From Gammaproteobacteria bacterium (lineage in GTDB: Bacteria > Pseudomonadota > Gammaproteobacteria > Pseudomonadales > Halieaceae), in the NCBI GenBank assembly GCA_030427485.1, contig JAUICG010000007.1, forward strand, positions 105,273 through 169,272: a DNA stretch of 64,000 nt. Direction: 5' to 3'. Shown here one piece after another: positions 37,748 through 45,780 of the stretch (position 1 is its first letter; each line of letters begins with the position of its first letter). The translations under genes were made by a program, and so were the position numbers. The notes beneath the pieces were generated by a model. That model had not been told where the DNA came from. It saw nothing but the letters and a program-made list of their open reading frames with translations, and did no database searches.

Positions 37748-38977
37748 ATGCACGCAGCAACAGCGGCGGACGATGAACTGGAAATATCCATCGTCATGCC
37801 ATGCCTGAATGAAGCCGAGACCTTGCCTGCCTGTATAGAAGAGGCGCTTGCGGCCATTCGCGCATGCGGTGTGGGCGGCGAGGTTATCGTCGCGGACAAT
37901 GGCAGTACGGACGGATCCCGGGAGATTGCCGTTGCTGCGGGCGCTCGCGTTGTGGATGTTGCCGAGCGTGGCTATGGCAATGCCCTCATCGGGGGTATTC
38001 ACGGTGCCCGCAGCAAATTCGTGATGATGGGTGACGCGGATGGCAGTTACGATTTTGGCGAGCTCGCAAAGTTTCTCGATCGCTTGCGTCGCGGTGCAGA
38101 CCTGGTAATGGGCTGCCGGTTTCCCCGGGGCGGGGGAACGATCGAGCCTGGAGCAATGCCCTGGAAACACCGCTGGATTGGTAATCCTGTTTTGTCCGGG
38201 GTCGGGAAAATATTCTTCCGGTCCCCGGTCGATGATTTTCACTGCGGCTTGCGCGCCTTCAGGCGGGAAGCCATCCTGCAGCTCAAGCTGCGCTGCTCCG
38301 GTATGGAGTTTGCGTCTGAAATGGTGGTCAAGTCCGCCGCGGCTCACCTCAAAATGGACCAGGTTCCTGTCACGCTCAGGCCGGACGGCAGAAGCCGGCC
38401 GCCTCATCTGAACAGTTGGCGCGACGGTTGGAGGCACCTGAAGTTTCTGCTGCTTTTTTCACCGAAATGGCTTTTCTTTTACCCGGGTGTGGTGATGTTC
38501 ACCGCGGGCCTCGTCGGCATGGGTGCCCTGGTCCCCGGGCCGGTGAGACTCGGAGCTGTCAGTTTCGACACTAACACCATGTTGTTGTGTGCCACTTCGA
38601 TGATCGTGGGGTTTCAAGCCATCTTCTTTGCCCTGTTTACCCAGGCGTTCTCAATTCACATCGGATTGCGATACCCTGATCCCCGGTTCCGCAAGCTATA
38701 CGAGAAAGCTTCCGTTGAATGGGGCGCTGTTGTCGGTAGTATTGTCCTGTTCGCTGGCGTGGGCATGTTCATATTCGCATTTCTCGACTGGCAGCGCGCA
38801 GATTTCGGACCCTTGTCCTACGCCGATAGTTTACGGTTGGTGATTCCGGCGGTGACGGCGATGACAATCGGTGTGCAGACTGTTCTCTGCGGATTCGTGT
38901 TCGGCACCATCGGGCTGATCGACGGCGAGTTGAATAATCAGGGCAGCCCTGATCAATTCGGCGCCCCAGGCTCATGA
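37748..38977 (+). CDS. glycosyltransferase family 2, membrane-anchored
   Basis: A 409-aa protein. The N-terminal GT-A domain (about 10-230) has IVMPCLNEAETLPACIEEAL, VADNGSTDGS and the metal-binding DADGSYDF. It resembles dolichyl-/polyprenyl-phosphate mannosyl- or glucosyltransferases. Four C-terminal helices (about 240-390) anchor it. It probably moves a sugar from a nucleotide donor to polyprenyl phosphate for surface-glycan assembly. It starts 3 bases after the transporter stop and begins the sulfotransferase-bearing cluster. Confidence 0.85.
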   Translation: MHAATAADDELEISIVMPCLNEAETLPACIEEALAAIRACGVGGEVIVADNGSTDGSREIAVAAGARVVDVAERGYGNALIGGIHGARSKFVMMGDADGSYDFGELAKFLDRLRRGADLVMGCRFPRGGGTIEPGAMPWKHRWIGNPVLSGVGKIFFRSPVDDFHCGLRAFRREAILQLKLRCSGMEFASEMVVKSAAAHLKMDQVPVTLRPDGRSRPPHLNSWRDGWRHLKFLLLFSPKWLFFYPGVVMFTAGLVGMGALVPGPVRLGAVSFDTNTMLLCATSMIVGFQAIFFALFTQAFSIHIGLRYPDPRFRKLYEKASVEWGAVVGSIVLFAGVGMFIFAFLDWQRADFGPLSYADSLRLVIPAVTAMTIGVQTVLCGFVFGTIGLIDGELNNQGSPDQFGAPGS

Positions 38978-39057
38978 ACCAGCAGTTGCTGGGACCTCGT
39001 CCGATCAGTTTCAGGACTGTGTCCAGGATGGGCAACAAGCATGATGCAGTCTAACGT

Positions 39058-39435
39058 ATGGAATACCTGATAATTGCCGTCGTTTCGGTCTGGGCTGTAG
39101 AAGTCTTCCTGAGGCTGCCGGTCAGGGATGCGGTCAATGAGCTCTGGCGCGTGTCGCAGAAGGCATTGCGCACCGTGGCATCACCGCGTATTTCCGATCA
39201 CTGGAAGGAGAAGGTGTTGCTGGTGTATGCCCGGCTTTCATTTGCAGGCACAGTTAAACTCGCTGCATACATTGCTGTGTTCATCGCGCTGACTCTGCTG
39301 CCCGTCGTTGCCGTCGACTATTTCAGGCTTACGGAACAACCGGTGTTGTCATTGTTTGGTACCACCAGGGGCGTGATTTTCTCCACACTTATCGCCCTCT
39401 GCTATTTCCGGGTAAGGGCGCGGTTTGCTGAATAG
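39058..39435 (+). CDS. small membrane protein, unknown
   Basis: A 125-aa protein with an N-terminal hydrophobic segment, a central charged part (SPRISDHWKEKVLLVYARLS) and two C-terminal transmembrane helices (AAYIAVFIALTLLPVVAVDY and TTRGVIFSTLIALCYF). No family was recognised. Its 3' end overlaps the sulfotransferase start by 11 bases, which ties its expression to that gene. Confidence 0.6.
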   Translation: MEYLIIAVVSVWAVEVFLRLPVRDAVNELWRVSQKALRTVASPRISDHWKEKVLLVYARLSFAGTVKLAAYIAVFIALTLLPVVAVDYFRLTEQPVLSLFGTTRGVIFSTLIALCYFRVRARFAE

Positions 39436-40465
39436 CGATTACTCTTTTGCCGCCAGGTTGTTACATAAGCTGGCGCTGGGCTCGAAGGCGGCGGGCGAGT
39501 TCGCTTTCGACATCGAACAATTGCTGAACAGGGTCGACGCGGACGCGGTGAACCAGTCGCCGGTATTCGTCGTGGGCCTGGCTCGGGCGGGCACCACCAT
39601 ATTGCTGCGATCCCTTTACCAGACAGGGGCGTTCCGCTCATTGACCTACCGCGACATGCCCTTTGTCCTGATGCCCGCGACCTGGCGCAAGCTCTCGTCA
39701 CGTTTCCAGAAGGATAGGCCTGCGGTAGAGCGAGCGCACGGGGATGCCATCGCCATCGACTACGACAGCCCTGAAGCCTTCGAGGAAGTGTTCTGGCGCG
39801 TGTTCTACGGGGAGGATTACATCGGGGACAGCTACCTGGCTTGCCAGAACCTGGATAGAGAGGCCTGTAAGAAATTCAGGTGCTTTGTTGCCAGTGTGGT
39901 ACAAAGTGCAGTCGCTGACCGTGATCTGCGCTATCTGTCCAAGAACAATAACAATCTGCTCAGACTGGAGGGTTTGCATACAGCGTTTCCGGATTCAGTG
40001 GTCATCGTCCCGTTCCGTGAACCGCTGCAGCACGCATCGTCATTGCTGCGGCAACATCGGAGTTTCACGACTATCCAGCGAGAGGACAGTTTCTCCCGCA
40101 AGTATATGAATTGGCTGGGCCATCATGAGTTTGGCTTGAATCACAAACCGTTCGTCTTTGGGAGTCAACAGCCCGCTGCCGCTGATCCGTACTCCATTGA
40201 CTATTGGCTCGCCCAGTGGATTAGTGCGTATAATCACGCGCTGGAGAGAGCTCCGGCCGGCACTGTATTTCTCTCTTATGATGATCTTTGTCACAACCCG
40301 AACGACCTGTTGGCCCGGTTGATGGCGTTCCTGTGTGTCCCTTACAACGACGCGATAGGAAGTAGTATTTTCCGCGCCGACAGCCACATGTTGGAGCATG
40401 TTGACGAGAAACTGTCGGTCTTGGCCAGGGACACATACCAGCGCTTGCTCGCGCTGAAATTCTGA
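39425..40465 (+). CDS. P-loop sulfotransferase family protein
   Basis: A 346-aa protein with the PAPS-binding loop PVFVVGLARAGTTILLRSL near residue 48 (5'-phosphosulfate site). The second motif, VIVPFREPLQHASSLLRQH near 190, corresponds to the 3'-phosphate-binding region. It would transfer sulfate from PAPS to a hydroxyl on a glycan, lipid or small molecule; the acceptor is unknown. The start is TTG 39425, with AAGG seven bases upstream, overlapping the previous gene. Together with the GT2, arylsulfotransferase and methyltransferase genes it suggests synthesis of a sulfated surface molecule. Confidence 0.82.
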   Translation: MLNSDYSFAARLLHKLALGSKAAGEFAFDIEQLLNRVDADAVNQSPVFVVGLARAGTTILLRSLYQTGAFRSLTYRDMPFVLMPATWRKLSSRFQKDRPAVERAHGDAIAIDYDSPEAFEEVFWRVFYGEDYIGDSYLACQNLDREACKKFRCFVASVVQSAVADRDLRYLSKNNNNLLRLEGLHTAFPDSVVIVPFREPLQHASSLLRQHRSFTTIQREDSFSRKYMNWLGHHEFGLNHKPFVFGSQQPAAADPYSIDYWLAQWISAYNHALERAPAGTVFLSYDDLCHNPNDLLARLMAFLCVPYNDAIGSSIFRADSHMLEHVDEKLSVLARDTYQRLLALKF

Positions 40466-40523
40466 TCCTCACAGGGGCGGACACGCGCGAAACGTCGAAT
40501 GCCGATGCGGTGATAGTGTTTGT

Positions 40524-41864
40524 ATGAATACAGTTCAAAAGATTGCGGTTGCTTATCTGCTTTCCGTTGCGATGCTGGTGCTGGGCTTTGCGGTGGCCGA
40601 GTACAAGCTGTTCCCCTATCAGTATGTGACGCAGCTTCGGGAGTTCGTCATGTGGAAGCCCGAGGCGGCCCCTGATGTGCCGACGCGCAAGAAGTTGCTC
40701 AGCCAGATGGGGTTTGCCGATGCGCTTTTTGTATACAATACCGAACTGCCGCCCGCCGTCTGGGCTGAAACACGGCCGGTGAATCTGCCGGATGCCGGCA
40801 GCAATCGCGAGAACCCGCAAGTGTATATCGGGGCAGGACAGGAGGATGGCTATCGAGCGGTATTCGGGGCAATGGATTTCAATGATTCGTTCTGGGGCGG
40901 GGTCCTGATCGGACCGGACGCCAGCGTGATACATACCTGGAACCTGTCCACCGAGCACTTGCCGCTGAATACCAAGCCTGACCCGGCGAAGAATATGTAC
41001 GGTCTGGCCCTGCTTCCCGACGGATCGGTCATCTACACAATGGGAGAGGACGGCGGCGGTATAGTCAGAGTGGATGCGTGCGGAGATGTGCTGTGGAGCC
41101 TGGAGGGCTTGTATCATCATACGATTTCCATGTCCGAGCACAATGACTACTTCTGGACCTGGGAGGGTTTGCATACCGCGACCCATCCGAAAGTGCTGAA
41201 AGTGGATGCCCGCAGCGGAAAGATTCTGCAAACCATCGATATGAAAGATGTGATGCTGAAGAACGACACGGTTCATATTTTCGACATCCGGCAGAACGCG
41301 ATAACCCAGAAGGACATCCATGATGTTTCGCACGCGAATGATATCGACGAATTGACCGCTGCGCAGGCGGCGGAGTTTCCGCGCTTCAGCGCCGGCGATT
41401 TGCTGCTGAGCTACAGGAACCTGAACCTGGTTTTTGTCATTGACCCTCAATCGCTAAAGATAAAATGGTGGCGAATCGGTGCGGCCAACCGTCAGCACGA
41501 CGCGGATTGGGAGAGTGGCGCGATAACGACTTTCAGTAACAATATGTCGGGTGCAAGAAGGGGGCATTCGGATATTGTCCGTATTGACCCCGATACGCTG
41601 CAGCACGAGGTCATAGTGGATGGTAAGGATTACGCGATGTTTTCAGTGATCAATGCGCGACAAAACCTGACCGACTACGGAACCAGGATGATTACCAGTT
41701 CGACCCAGGGCTGGGCCCTGGAACTCGATAGTGTCGGCGAGTTGGTTTTTACCTATATAAACACATACAATGCAGAGCGCGAGACCTCTCTGCACCTATC
41801 GGAAGCCTACCGGTTGAAGCCTGATTTTTTTAGCCATCGATTTTGGCAGGAGTGTAATCCATGA
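40524..41864 (+). CDS. arylsulfotransferase (ASST)-like protein, membrane-anchored
   Basis: A 446-aa protein with an N-terminal anchor helix (residues 7-26) and a periplasmic beta-propeller. Repeated blades read GGVLIGPDASVIHTWNLS, SLEGLYHHTISMSEHNDYF and SNNMSGARRGHSDIVRIDP. A run of conserved histidines and arginines fits the Arylsulfotran_2 group. ASST enzymes move sulfate from phenolic sulfate esters to other phenols without PAPS, via a histidine intermediate. Whether this member is active is not known. Its stop overlaps the next ATG (ATGA), so the 85-aa protein is coupled to it. Confidence 0.75.
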   Translation: MNTVQKIAVAYLLSVAMLVLGFAVAEYKLFPYQYVTQLREFVMWKPEAAPDVPTRKKLLSQMGFADALFVYNTELPPAVWAETRPVNLPDAGSNRENPQVYIGAGQEDGYRAVFGAMDFNDSFWGGVLIGPDASVIHTWNLSTEHLPLNTKPDPAKNMYGLALLPDGSVIYTMGEDGGGIVRVDACGDVLWSLEGLYHHTISMSEHNDYFWTWEGLHTATHPKVLKVDARSGKILQTIDMKDVMLKNDTVHIFDIRQNAITQKDIHDVSHANDIDELTAAQAAEFPRFSAGDLLLSYRNLNLVFVIDPQSLKIKWWRIGAANRQHDADWESGAITTFSNNMSGARRGHSDIVRIDPDTLQHEVIVDGKDYAMFSVINARQNLTDYGTRMITSSTQGWALELDSVGELVFTYINTYNAERETSLHLSEAYRLKPDFFSHRFWQECNP

Positions 41865-42118
41865 AGTCTATTGCTGTTTTTCTGGTGGCTCTCGCGCTCG
41901 CTCCCATCGCCCATGCGTATACTGGCCCGGGGCTTGGCCTGGGCGTCATTGGCACAGTTGTAGGTGTGGTGTTCTCCCTGCTGCTGGCCGTTCTGGCGGT
42001 GTTCTGGTATCCGTTGAAACGCGCTTTAAAGATCGGCAAGAAGCAAGCCGGCGCAGAGGATGATACGGCGGAGGAGGAACCGGAGCAGGCCGTCGAGAAA
42101 GCATCCGACCCCCAGTAG
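41861..42118 (+). CDS. small membrane protein coupled to the arylsulfotransferase
   Basis: An 85-aa protein with a signal-like N-terminus (MKSIAVFLVALALAPIAHA). A Gly-rich GPGLGLGVIGTVVG segment merges into a second hydrophobic helix (VFSLLLAVLAVFWYPLKRA). The tail is acidic (EDDTAEEEPEQAVEKASDPQ). No family was named. The start overlaps the upstream stop by four bases. The tight coupling suggests a dedicated partner of the ASST-like enzyme or its membrane anchor. Confidence 0.65.
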   Translation: MKSIAVFLVALALAPIAHAYTGPGLGLGVIGTVVGVVFSLLLAVLAVFWYPLKRALKIGKKQAGAEDDTAEEEPEQAVEKASDPQ

Positions 42119-42158
42119 GGGTGCGGTTGAAGCGTCAGTACTGCAAGAGATTCAAAGC

Positions 42159-42869
42159 ATGGCCTCGGAGAAAACCGAGTACTTTGGTAAAGACCTCGAG
42201 GCGATGTCATTTGCCAATAATTACCATCGATGGATCGCGAGTGAGCTTTCATCCCACCTCGGAAAGCATGTGGCTGAAGTGGGCGCCGGCATCGGCAATT
42301 TCTCCGACTTTCTCCTCGGCGCCGGTGCGGAGCGGCTTTCGGCATTTGAACCGTCAGTCAATATGTACCCTGTATTGGCGGAGAAGTTTGCGCAGGAGCC
42401 GCGCGTCGATACCTACCACACCTTCTTCGAAGACGAATCCGACAGGTTCGCGGACTGCTTTGACGCAGTTGCCTATGTGAACGTGCTGGAGCACATCGAG
42501 GACGATGGTCTGGCACTGCGGCACGCGCACAAAACGCTGCGCTCGCAGGGCCATCTGCTGGTATTTGTTCCGGCGCTGAAGTTTTTGTTCAGTGACCTCG
42601 ATAGAAAGGTTGGCCATTTCAGGCGCTATACCAAGAGAGAATTGATCGATGTGGTGAACTCTGCAGGTTTTGACATCGAGTCCTGCAGGTATTTTGATGT
42701 CATGGGCATTATCCCGTGGTACATTGCCTTCGTTCTGCTGGGGCAAACAACTTCGGGCACGAATGTCACGCTCTACGACCGGCTTGTGGTGCCGGTTATG
42801 CGGCGCGTCGAAAGCGTCGTCAAACCGCCCCTCGGCAAGAATCTGCTGCTCGTTGCGCGCAAGGTTTAA
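42159..42869 (+). CDS. class I SAM-dependent methyltransferase
   Basis: A 236-aa cytoplasmic methyltransferase. Motif I VAEVGAGIGNFSDFLL is near residue 35, an acidic motif II ends in SAFEPSVNMYP, and motif IV region VAYVNVLEHIEDDGLAL is near 105 (Methyltransf_11/23 type). KVGHFRRYTKRELIDVV resembles methyltransferases found in polysaccharide and lipid-modification clusters. ATG 42159, preceded by AAGAGATTCAAAGC, was chosen; a longer frame from 42060 would overlap the previous gene without a better start. It is the last rightward gene of the sulfotransferase cluster. Confidence 0.82.
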   Translation: MASEKTEYFGKDLEAMSFANNYHRWIASELSSHLGKHVAEVGAGIGNFSDFLLGAGAERLSAFEPSVNMYPVLAEKFAQEPRVDTYHTFFEDESDRFADCFDAVAYVNVLEHIEDDGLALRHAHKTLRSQGHLLVFVPALKFLFSDLDRKVGHFRRYTKRELIDVVNSAGFDIESCRYFDVMGIIPWYIAFVLLGQTTSGTNVTLYDRLVVPVMRRVESVVKPPLGKNLLLVARKV

Positions 42870-42905
42870 ATGCCGGCGCAGCGTTACAGGCGGGTATCGC
42901 GGGGG

Positions 42906-44243
42906 TCATTGCGGCGGTGGGTGCAGCAACTGGGCGGTGCTGGCGCCGGATTTCCAGAGGCAAATTCTTGTCAGCCCGAAGCCCGCGAGCACTACGATGC
43001 TCAGGTCCGCCATCGTGTGATAACGCGGTTCCCCGTAGAACACCGCTATCACCCCCAGCATTACGAGTATGGATATCATCAACGGAGCGATATCGATCCG
43101 TGCGCGGATTGCAGCCGCGGCGCCGACAATTGCCAGCACAGCGATAAACCAGAAAGAAATTACCCAGGCCCAGACCGGCCAGGTGGCCGTACCGTGCCAT
43201 TTTGCGACTTCGGCTACCGTGTGGTGAGTACGGTACAAGCCAAAAGCGCGACCGTAGCGCGCGACAATTGTCGACGGCAGCCGGTCAAGGTTTTTGCGAA
43301 TCAGGGTGATCGCGGTATGCCTGTTACGCTGGTCGTTTACAGCCGGGTCTGTCGTTCCTTCGGGGTTTTTTGAATACATCAGGCAACCCATGCTGTAGAA
43401 CCCTTTATTGTCACCGGCAAATGTAAGCGGGCAGTTTCCAACAAGAAGACCCGTGCCCATATTGGTTGACATAAATACCGGTGCGTCAAATCGGCCCGCG
43501 TTGAACACCGCCCAGGGAGTGACAAGAAGCCCAACCACTGCAAACACCAGCAGCGTCAACAGGGCGCGACGGGCGTAACTGAGTTGTGTGGCTCGCCACA
43601 TTATCGGTACCAGCAGCGCCAGCAGCGCGATCTGCTCAGGTCGTGTCAGTGCTGCGAGGCCGACAAAGAGCCCCAATTCGAGCGCGTGCCGTATACCGGG
43701 TTGTCGGGAAAAGCGGTGGAGCGCGATGATCGACGCGCCGAGCAGGACCAGCGTGAGGGGTTCAGACAATATCTGTGCGTCCAGCACCCAGAAGCCGGGA
43801 TACAACGCCGCAATAGCACCCGCTGCGGCGCCGGCCAGGTCTCCGAAGAACAGGCGGCCGATCACCGCGCAGACCGCGACCACCATCATGCCGATCAGTA
43901 CACCCAGCAACTGGTGTTCGTGAATCGTGTCGAAGCCGAGCGCGGACACTCCGCCCAGAAACGTCACCCACCCGGGCGGGTGGTGTGCGGTTTCCGCGCC
44001 GACGGCCCACATCGCGGATGTGTAACCCAGACCGTCCGCGAGCCTGAGCGCTTCGAGGTGATAGCCGAGGCCATCACCACCGAGCGTGGGATCATTCGCC
44101 CCGAAAACCATCAGTATGTAGAGCAGCCGGATCAATCCGCCAACGGCGAGTGAGACGGCCAGCGCGGGCCCGAACCGGATCACCGCCAACCAGCGTGGAA
44201 GTCGTGGCGGGAAAACGGCTGTACCAGAATTGGCGGGTCTCAA
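42906..44243 (-). CDS. GT-C family glycosyltransferase (ArnT/PMT-like membrane protein)
   Basis: A 445-aa multi-pass protein with about ten helices. The first periplasmic loop carries GGDGLGYHLEALRLADG and HHPPGWVTFLGGV, in the position of the catalytic acidic residue of GT-C enzymes. ALYPGFWVLDAQILSEPLTL is typical of the ArnT/GT39/GT83 branch. It would use a polyprenyl-phosphate sugar, possibly made by the GT2 gene of the facing cluster. The start is TTG 44243 with AGGGA nine bases upstream. It is convergent with the methyltransferase gene, with a gap of 36 bases. Confidence 0.78.
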   Translation of the reverse strand: MRPANSGTAVFPPRLPRWLAVIRFGPALAVSLAVGGLIRLLYILMVFGANDPTLGGDGLGYHLEALRLADGLGYTSAMWAVGAETAHHPPGWVTFLGGVSALGFDTIHEHQLLGVLIGMMVVAVCAVIGRLFFGDLAGAAAGAIAALYPGFWVLDAQILSEPLTLVLLGASIIALHRFSRQPGIRHALELGLFVGLAALTRPEQIALLALLVPIMWRATQLSYARRALLTLLVFAVVGLLVTPWAVFNAGRFDAPVFMSTNMGTGLLVGNCPLTFAGDNKGFYSMGCLMYSKNPEGTTDPAVNDQRNRHTAITLIRKNLDRLPSTIVARYGRAFGLYRTHHTVAEVAKWHGTATWPVWAWVISFWFIAVLAIVGAAAAIRARIDIAPLMISILVMLGVIAVFYGEPRYHTMADLSIVVLAGFGLTRICLWKSGASTAQLLHPPPQ

Positions 44244-44452
44244 TGAAAGCAGTCCCTGTTCATATGCTTAGTCGCGTTTTTTTCGGGAACCAGGGGCGGG
44301 CGAGCGCGCAACGGTAGCACACACCCCTGTGCCGCTCCATACTACCGGCTCGCGCTTGTCCGGTCGAATGGTTATAGTGCGTGCGGGACATTGATAGGTT
44401 TTGGTTTCGTCAGCATTATGTTTTCTGCATTTAACAGGGATTCCCCGGGCGT

Positions 44453-45751
44453 ATGAAAATAGTGATTGTCGGTGGTGGCGCGGGCGGCCTGGAACTGGCT
44501 ACCTACCTGGGCAACAAGCTGGGCCGTAAAGGCCTGGCCGAAGTCGTCCTGATTGACCAGAACCAGACTCACCTGTGGAAACCGTTATTACACGAGGTCG
44601 CCGCGGGTAGCCTGGACGCCGAGGTCGATTCGCTCAGTTATCGCGCCCACGCGGCGGCACACGGTTTTGTATTCAAGCTGGGTCAGTTCGGCGGTGTGGA
44701 CAGGGAAAACCGGCGCATCGCATTGGCGGCGGTGTGCGATGACGCCGGCTTTGAAGTCCTGCCGCAGCGCAGCGAGTCGTACGATCAACTGGTGATCGCG
44801 ATTGGCAGCGGTTGCAACGATTTCAACACGCCGGGCGTCGCGGAATATGCACAGTTTCTGGAGGGCCCGCGGCAGGCGGAGAAATTTCACAAGCAACTGG
44901 TGAATCATTTTATTCAGCTCAATCGCAGGTTGATGGATGATCCCGGCCAGACACTGAGCATCGTAATTGTCGGTGGCGGCGCCACCGGTGTTGAGTTATC
45001 GGCTGAACTGTTCAACGCGCGACAGCTGTTCGCGCTCTACGGCCTCAACAGAGTGACCCGGGAACATCTGCAGGTGACCTTGCTGGAAGCCGGGCCCAGG
45101 CTGGTGCCCGCCCTCGCGGAGCATGTTTCCGAGGCCGTGCACGCTGAGCTGGCAGCGCTGGGCGCGGATATCCGCTTGAATACCCATGTCGCGAGGGCCG
45201 AAAAAAACGCGTTTATCACCGCCGGCGGGGAAACCGTGCAGGCTGACATGATGCTCTGGGCCGCCGGAGTGAAAGTGCCGGAGTTTGTTGCCGGCATCGA
45301 GGGTATCGAGACCAATCGAATCAACCAGATCCTGGTGCGGTCGACCATGCAGAGCACCACCGATGACAGAATCTATGCCATCGGCGATTGCGCGGGCTAC
45401 GACCTTGGCGATGGCCGGTGGGTGCCGCCGCGCGCGCAGTCGGCGCACCAGATGGCCGGCCTGGCCGGAAAAAACATTGTGCGGGGCATCCGCGGCAAAC
45501 CGTTGAAGGAATTCAAATACCGCGATCACGGCTCGCTGGTGTCACTCAGCCAATATACCGCCATCGGCGTGTTGATGGGCAACCTCGGAAAGGGGCAGAG
45601 TTTGAATGTGCGCGGCTGGTTGGCCAGGATGGTTTATATATCCCTTTACCGCATGCACCAGGTGGCGTTGCACGGTTGGTTCAAGGCTTCGCTGTTGGTG
45701 GTGGCAGACAAGATCAACCACATAGTGAGACCGCGATTGAAGCTGCACTAG
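44453..45751 (+). CDS. ndh: type II NADH dehydrogenase (NDH-2)
   Basis: A 432-aa membrane-peripheral flavoprotein that passes electrons from NADH to quinone without pumping protons (E. coli Ndh 434). The FAD-binding GGGAGGLELA is at the N-terminus and the NADH-binding GGGATGVELSAEL near residue 170. AIGDCA near 310 is the second FAD contact, and WVPPRAQSAHQMA is the quinone-side motif. The C-terminal segment (WLARMVYISLYRMHQVALHG) is the amphipathic membrane anchor. The gene stands alone. Its 209-base upstream gap contains only imperfect inverted repeats. Confidence 0.9.
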   Translation: MKIVIVGGGAGGLELATYLGNKLGRKGLAEVVLIDQNQTHLWKPLLHEVAAGSLDAEVDSLSYRAHAAAHGFVFKLGQFGGVDRENRRIALAAVCDDAGFEVLPQRSESYDQLVIAIGSGCNDFNTPGVAEYAQFLEGPRQAEKFHKQLVNHFIQLNRRLMDDPGQTLSIVIVGGGATGVELSAELFNARQLFALYGLNRVTREHLQVTLLEAGPRLVPALAEHVSEAVHAELAALGADIRLNTHVARAEKNAFITAGGETVQADMMLWAAGVKVPEFVAGIEGIETNRINQILVRSTMQSTTDDRIYAIGDCAGYDLGDGRWVPPRAQSAHQMAGLAGKNIVRGIRGKPLKEFKYRDHGSLVSLSQYTAIGVLMGNLGKGQSLNVRGWLARMVYISLYRMHQVALHGWFKASLLVVADKINHIVRPRLKLH

Positions 45752-45780
45752 TCCTCCCCTGATGAGCGATGCAGGCTAAA

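Noticed and set aside
44295..44360. Possible structured RNA or terminator before ndh
   Set aside because: Only imperfect, short pairings (for example GCACA with TGTGC) can be drawn, with no T-run and no match to a known riboswitch.
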